From CAZXCQ01 sp964639275 (GTDB taxonomy: Bacteria; Desulfobacterota; DSM-4660; Desulfatiglandales; Desulfatiglandaceae): a stretch of 8,529 nucleotides of DNA. Every line of letters begins with the position of its first letter. Within the stretch, counting starts at the first letter, position 1. Location: positions 1 to 8,529 of the forward strand of contig CAZXCQ010000270.1 in the NCBI GenBank assembly GCA_964639275.1. The letters are read 5' to 3'. This document shows positions 5,081-8,529 of this stretch, in pieces. The notes beneath the pieces are model-generated. The model worked only from the letters and a program-made list of their open reading frames with translations, was not told the DNA's origin and did not search any database. The translations under genes and the position numbers were made by a program.

Positions 5081-6490
5081 ATGAGTAAAGACCGAGATCG
5101 TGCCATAAAAAGGATCCTGGGTACAGCCGAGGATCACAGGTATCCAAAACCCCCGCAGCAAGAGGGCGATTATGTGGTGAGTCTAACGGGGCTAAATGAC
5201 ACAAGCCGGGAGTTCCTGACAAACAGAAGGATTATCATCCGACATTTTCCCTTTAGGATCGGGAGATTTTCTCTTGAAGACCCTTTTTTTTCCTTAAAGC
5301 AAGATCTGAGTATCCCTGATAATGGACCCTACCGTCTTTCACGCGAGCACCTCTCAATCGAACGAAATGGGGATCAAATCGTTCTGGTTGATGAAAAGAG
5401 TCGATTGGGATCGGTTGTGAACAAAAGGATCCTTGGGAAACGAGCCGGTGGCGAGAGCCGGATCGCACTGGAGGTTGGCAAGAACCAGGTTATCTTGGGG
5501 GGAGGATCTTCTCCGTTCAGATTTGAAATGGAGGTCCTCAAGAGCGATCAGGAAATACCCTCAAACAACTATGTCAGATGTGGTGAGTCCATCGTAGACG
5601 TGGCTGTCCTTTATGCACGACTCTGTTTATATGCAAAAGACATACTCACTTCTTCAGGGGGGGATCCTCGCAAACGGATTTTGTCTGCTATGGATAGCAT
5701 CGGATACATCATAAGAGACCCGGAAACGATCGATATGCTCTATTGTTACTCGGCCCACCCCGACACATACTCCGATGTGATTGTCGCCCATTCGGTCAAT
5801 GTGGCCATCTATTCGTTGAAGTTTTTTGCCAGCCTATCATATCCTGAGGAGGATATTATCAGAATAGGGACCGCAGCCTTACTCCATGATATCGGCATGT
5901 ATGACATCCCTGAAGAGATCGTATACAAGAGGAAACAGGTGACGGATACAGAATATGGCTTGATCAAACAGCATACTGTTGCGGGTAATGAGAAACTCAT
6001 GACGGATCAGGATGATCACGGATTCTATTCGGTCGTGGCCCTCGATCACCATGAACGGATAGATGGAAGTGGATATCCCAAAGGGTTAAGGGACATCCCG
6101 GATTTCGTTGAATTCCTGGGGTTGTTAGATTTCTTTGAGGCCGTTACCCATCAACGACCCCAAAGAGGCCCGGTAACCCCTCATAGGGGGATTCAGATAA
6201 TCCTGGGCCTGAGAAATGGTGTATTTAGTCCACGGGCCCTCAAGGCCATTATCCATGTATTCTCTGTTTTTCCGGCATACAGTGTGATTCGGTTGAATTC
6301 GGGGGAGATCGGGCAGGTGGTCAAGATCCATACAAACTGGCCACTCAGACCGATTGTCAGGGTGCTTTTTGGAGAAGATGGTCAACTCAGAGAAAGGGCG
6401 AGGGAGGTTGACCTCTTACATGACAGGGATCTTTATATTACCAGAGATATATCGGATCGAATCTTTGTTGACAGGTATTTTAAACTATGA
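5081..6490 (+). CDS. FHA domain plus HD-GYP domain signalling protein
   Basis: This 469-residue cytoplasmic protein has an N-terminal forkhead-associated domain with Gly61-Arg62 (FRIGRF), Ser87-Arg88-x-His90 (LSREHLSI) and Asn114 (SRLGSVVNKRI). These are the phosphothreonine-contact residues of the fold. A linker (about 165-225) leads to an HD-GYP domain: His237 (VAHSVNVAIYS), His269-Asp270 (ALLHDIGMYDIP), His298, His323-His324 with HHERIDGSGYP (323-333), and Asp350 (DFFEAVTHQRP). A C-terminal segment with FPAYSVIRLNSGEIGQVV is typical of HD-GYP proteins. HD-GYP domains hydrolyse cyclic di-GMP or related cyclic dinucleotides. FHA domains bind phosphorylated Ser/Thr kinase substrates, so the protein may link kinase and second-messenger signals. 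The canonical HDIGK lysine is Met273 here, and the Glu four residues before the first His is Val, which would favour a two-metal site if active. ATG 5081 has only a distant AAGGTG. Confidence 0.85.
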   Translation: MSKDRDRAIKRILGTAEDHRYPKPPQQEGDYVVSLTGLNDTSREFLTNRRIIIRHFPFRIGRFSLEDPFFSLKQDLSIPDNGPYRLSREHLSIERNGDQIVLVDEKSRLGSVVNKRILGKRAGGESRIALEVGKNQVILGGGSSPFRFEMEVLKSDQEIPSNNYVRCGESIVDVAVLYARLCLYAKDILTSSGGDPRKRILSAMDSIGYIIRDPETIDMLYCYSAHPDTYSDVIVAHSVNVAIYSLKFFASLSYPEEDIIRIGTAALLHDIGMYDIPEEIVYKRKQVTDTEYGLIKQHTVAGNEKLMTDQDDHGFYSVVALDHHERIDGSGYPKGLRDIPDFVEFLGLLDFFEAVTHQRPQRGPVTPHRGIQIILGLRNGVFSPRALKAIIHVFSVFPAYSVIRLNSGEIGQVVKIHTNWPLRPIVRVLFGEDGQLRERAREVDLLHDRDLYITRDISDRIFVDRYFKL

Positions 6491-6526
6491 AGGGTTCAAA
6501 GAATCCCGGAAAGATCTCCGCTCCCC
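6491..6526. other. Short convergent intergenic region
   Basis: Only 36 bp separate the stop codons of the converging HD-GYP and DapA-like genes. GGGTT (6492-6496) can pair with AA and CCC (6502-6507) around a 5-nt loop with one bulge, but there is no T tract. Transcription from both sides probably runs into the opposite gene, or ends at a site I cannot see. Confidence 0.3.
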
Positions 6527-7480
6527 CTACCGGTAATCCCCGTAACGGGTCATCAGCTCCTTGATACGCCCCTTTTGTTCGTCCCTATCTTTAGTGGGGA
6601 ATGTGCAGCAGGGTGTCTCGATAATGCCCATATCAGAGAGGGTCTCTTTGATAAGGGGTACGGGCATATTTTGATAGATCTCCCGCAGATCACGGAGGTA
6701 CTGGCCCAGCTCCCAGACCTGCCGGAGGTGGTCCGGGTAGTGTCTTTGGCCGTCGCTTAGCTGGAGGGAAGACCGCGTTATCTTCTGCCAGGCACCTGGT
6801 GCCAGATTGGCCCCCACAGAAACCACGCCGCTCATGCTCGGGTGCTCCAGGAACTGGGTCTCATCGCCGTCATATATCCTGAAATGGTCTCTCGCACGGG
6901 ATGCCTTGTTGTAGTTGTGTCCCCTGTCAAGGGAGCCCAGGAATATCAGGCCGATGATATCTTTGAGCAATGCCAGTTCCTTCAGGATAGCGGTTCGGAT
7001 ATTGTTTCGTTTGAGGGGTGTGGCCAGTCCTTTTATCAGTTCCGGGTCATTGTGGAGGATAATGGGATGTTTTAGTATTGGGCGCAGGTCCTGGTAATGG
7101 GCTGGAAGCCCCCGGTTGCTGTGGTAAAAAAGCGGGGTATCGACCCAGAATACCTGGCCGGTGTACCCCCTCGCTTCAAGTCCCTTTTCCAGTAGAATAA
7201 TGGTATCTCTTGTGTCTTCTTTTGTATCCCGGGTAACCCAGACCAGGATGGGCACCCGGCCACGGATCATCACGCCTGCCTCTTGAACAAGTGCCGATCG
7301 CTGGGCCGGGGTCAGGCCTTTCCCCTCGCCGGCATGGGGGCTTGCCAGAAACACTCCCTCAACACACGGGGTGACCCGATCAAGAAGTCTTTCGAGCCCC
7401 TGCCGATCAATAGTCCCGTCACCCCGAAGCGGGGTGATAAGGTCAGCGATAAGCCCTTGTGGTGCTACTGGGTACCCCAT
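6527..7480 (-). CDS. DapA/NAL superfamily protein lacking the catalytic lysine
   Basis: This 317-residue protein has the TIM-barrel pattern of dihydrodipicolinate synthase and N-acetylneuraminate lyase relatives. It opens GLIADLITPLRGDGTID (9-25), carries a GxxGE-like ASPHAGEG (46-53), TPLFYHSNRG (115-124), ILHNDPELIKG (141-151) and SGVVSVGANLAPGAW (207-221), and ends in a helical tail. The members form Schiff bases with pyruvate through a Lys in the pattern GIK. Here the matching place reads IIGLIFLGS (175-183), with Ile179 where Lys belongs. The usual YN-P tyrosine is His143, and the TT pair before GE is His-Ala. It is therefore probably not a normal pyruvate aldolase or DHDPS; regulatory, binding or altered chemistry is possible. 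Its start lies inside kdsD with a 38-nt overlap, which implies translational coupling. No alternative start fits the family N-terminus. Confidence 0.8.
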   Translation of the reverse strand: MGYPVAPQGLIADLITPLRGDGTIDRQGLERLLDRVTPCVEGVFLASPHAGEGKGLTPAQRSALVQEAGVMIRGRVPILVWVTRDTKEDTRDTIILLEKGLEARGYTGQVFWVDTPLFYHSNRGLPAHYQDLRPILKHPIILHNDPELIKGLATPLKRNNIRTAILKELALLKDIIGLIFLGSLDRGHNYNKASRARDHFRIYDGDETQFLEHPSMSGVVSVGANLAPGAWQKITRSSLQLSDGQRHYPDHLRQVWELGQYLRDLREIYQNMPVPLIKETLSDMGIIETPCCTFPTKDRDEQKGRIKELMTRYGDYR

Positions 7481-8444
7481 TTAGCCTGAAATCCTCTCTC
7501 CCCAGGAGATCGTGGAGATGAACCATGCCCCTGACCCGAATTTTCCCATCCACAATAACCAGGTGGGTAATTGCGTACAATTCCATGACGCCCAGGGCCT
7601 CGGCCGTGGTCTGGTTCTGGTCGATGGTCTTGGGGTGGGATGACATGATTTCCTCAACCCTTTTGGAATGGATGTTTTCGTGCTTGGCAAGCGCCCTTCT
7701 CAGGTCACCGTCGCTGATGATGCCTTTAAGCCTCTGATCATTGCCTACCACCAGGGTCGCCCCGACCTTTTTGGCATTGATTTCGTTGATCGCCTCCTCG
7801 ACCTTTGAACCGAGCGGGATCATGGGGATACGGTCCCCGGTCAGCATGATCTCCCTGACCTTGATACCGAGCCGTTCCCCAAGGCTCCCCCCGGGGTGAA
7901 ATCTCTTAAAATCGTCCTGACTAAATCTTCGACGACTGAGCAGGGCCAGAGCGAGGGCGTCACCCATGGCCAGGGCAGCCGTGGTGCTGGCAGTGGGTGC
8001 CAGCCCCATGGGGCAGGCCTCCCGCTCAACGCCTACGTCGATCGCAAGGTCGCATGCTTTGGCCATCGGGGAATCAAGATTTCCTGTGAAGGCGATGAGT
8101 TTGGCCCCCATCTCCTTAAGCATGGGCAGTATGGTGTTGATCTCGGCCGTCTGGCCTGCATTGGATATGGCGATGACGATGTCGTCACGGGTCACCATGC
8201 CGAGGTCACCATGGATGGCCTCCGCAGGGTGCAGAAAAAGGGAGGGGGTCCCTGTGCTATTCAAAGTAGCGGCTATCTTTCTGGCGATCAGACCGGATTT
8301 TCCCATGCCCGTGAGTATAACCCTTCCCTTGGCCTCAAGGATGATTTCAATGCCCTTTTCAAATTCCCGGCCGACCTTTTCAACCAGGCCCAGGATTCCC
8401 TGGGCCTCTATTTTCAGGACCTCTTTTGCCTGCTCAATCACCAT
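7443..8444 (-). CDS. kdsD: D-arabinose 5-phosphate isomerase (KdsD/KpsF/GutQ family)
   Basis: This 333-residue cytoplasmic enzyme interconverts D-ribulose 5-phosphate and D-arabinose 5-phosphate, the first step towards Kdo for LPS or capsule. A SIS domain (about 30-180) carries GMGKSG (46-51), HPAEAIHGD (72-80), SNAGQTAE (94-101) and CPMGLAPTASTT (144-155). Two CBS domains follow (about 195-255 and 262-318). By a constant shift of 10 from the E. coli enzyme as I remember it, Lys49, His78, Glu101 and His183 match the catalytic residues; His183 is in HPGGSLGERLG. The tail after HDLLG is about 15 residues longer than in E. coli and its coding DNA overlaps the next gene. ATG 8444 follows GAGG by 7 nt. 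The isozyme role (KdsD, KpsF or GutQ) is chosen by family only; no other Kdo gene lies in the window. Confidence 0.9.
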   Translation of the reverse strand: MVIEQAKEVLKIEAQGILGLVEKVGREFEKGIEIILEAKGRVILTGMGKSGLIARKIAATLNSTGTPSLFLHPAEAIHGDLGMVTRDDIVIAISNAGQTAEINTILPMLKEMGAKLIAFTGNLDSPMAKACDLAIDVGVEREACPMGLAPTASTTAALAMGDALALALLSRRRFSQDDFKRFHPGGSLGERLGIKVREIMLTGDRIPMIPLGSKVEEAINEINAKKVGATLVVGNDQRLKGIISDGDLRRALAKHENIHSKRVEEIMSSHPKTIDQNQTTAEALGVMELYAITHLVIVDGKIRVRGMVHLHDLLGREDFRLNGVPSSTTRAYR

Positions 8445-8452
8445 GGATTATC

Positions 8453-8456
8453 CTCA
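8453..8456 (-). promoter_or_regulatory. Ribosome binding site of kdsD
   Basis: GAGG, within CTGAGGAT on the minus strand, lies 8 nt before ATG 8444. The site agrees with the family N-terminus and fixes the start. Confidence 0.6.
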
Positions 8457-8480
8457 GGACGACTTTCACATTCCGTAAGG

Positions 8481-8505
8481 GTTCACAGGTTCCAGGTTCA
8501 AGGTT
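8481..8505 (-). repeat. Period-7/8 GAACC-type short repeat array (right, inverted copy)
   Basis: GTT recurs at 8481, 8489, 8496 and 8503 (spacings 8, 7, 7). Read on the minus strand it begins AACCTTGAACC, the same as the left array, and then continues with TGGAACC and TGTGAACC units. It lies about 36 bp before the kdsD start. Relative to the gene that follows, both arrays have the same orientation. Confidence 0.55.
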
Positions 8506-8529
8506 AAGAATAGGGACGCAATTAAGGCC

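Noticed and set aside
7896..8507. A 203-codon plus-strand open frame opposite kdsD
   Set aside because: It is antisense to an unmistakable SIS/CBS enzyme and has no recognisable protein features; it is explained by the composition of the coding strand.
1..8529. Search for CRISPR arrays, insertion sequences, integrases, tRNA or rRNA genes
   Set aside because: No regularly spaced long repeats, transposase or integrase motifs, or RNA gene patterns could be found by reading.

Overview
The window looks like ordinary chromosome from a Gram-negative bacterium with an anaerobe-like gene set. It holds a Kdo/LPS gene (kdsD), a QueG-like iron-sulfur protein, an FHA plus HD-GYP signalling protein, and short period-7 GAACC arrays in front of genes. 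I think Desulfobacterota (the former Deltaproteobacteria) is the most likely home. That is an inference from gene content and style; no rRNA or other marker gene is present to settle it.

Layout. Bases 1-107 hold a GAACC-type repeat array and the leader of an alpha/beta hydrolase gene. That gene spans 108-914 (+) but has an in-frame TGA at 480. It converges on a QueG-like Fe-S protein gene (911-1789, -), and the two stop codons share one CTAG. Bases 1790-2064 are non-coding and carry a good sigma-70 promoter for the QueG-like gene. Next is a class I SAM methyltransferase (2065-2733, -). It is divergent from a YprB-like DEDD exonuclease (2952-3701, +), with promoter candidates in both directions between them. 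A polytopic membrane protein of unknown function (3823-4905, +) and an FHA/HD-GYP protein (5081-6490, +) follow. The HD-GYP gene converges, 36 bp apart, on a two-gene minus-strand unit: kdsD (7443-8444) and, overlapping its end by 38 nt, a DapA-superfamily gene (6527-7480). Upstream of kdsD lies a second GAACC array, inverted relative to the first.

How the genes fit together. The only clear operon is kdsD with the DapA-like gene. KdsD makes D-arabinose 5-phosphate, the first committed precursor of Kdo. The DapA-like protein keeps the fold signatures but lacks the Schiff-base lysine and the catalytic tyrosine, so a lyase or synthase role cannot be assumed. The other genes look like independently expressed single genes.

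I see no mobile element, CRISPR array, tRNA or rRNA, and no evident multi-gene novel system. The points most worth a second look are the internal TGA of the hydrolase with a SECIS-like hairpin and a possible restart site, the degenerate DapA-like protein, the Lys-to-Met change in the HD-GYP motif, and the inverted arrays placed in the same sense in front of two different genes.
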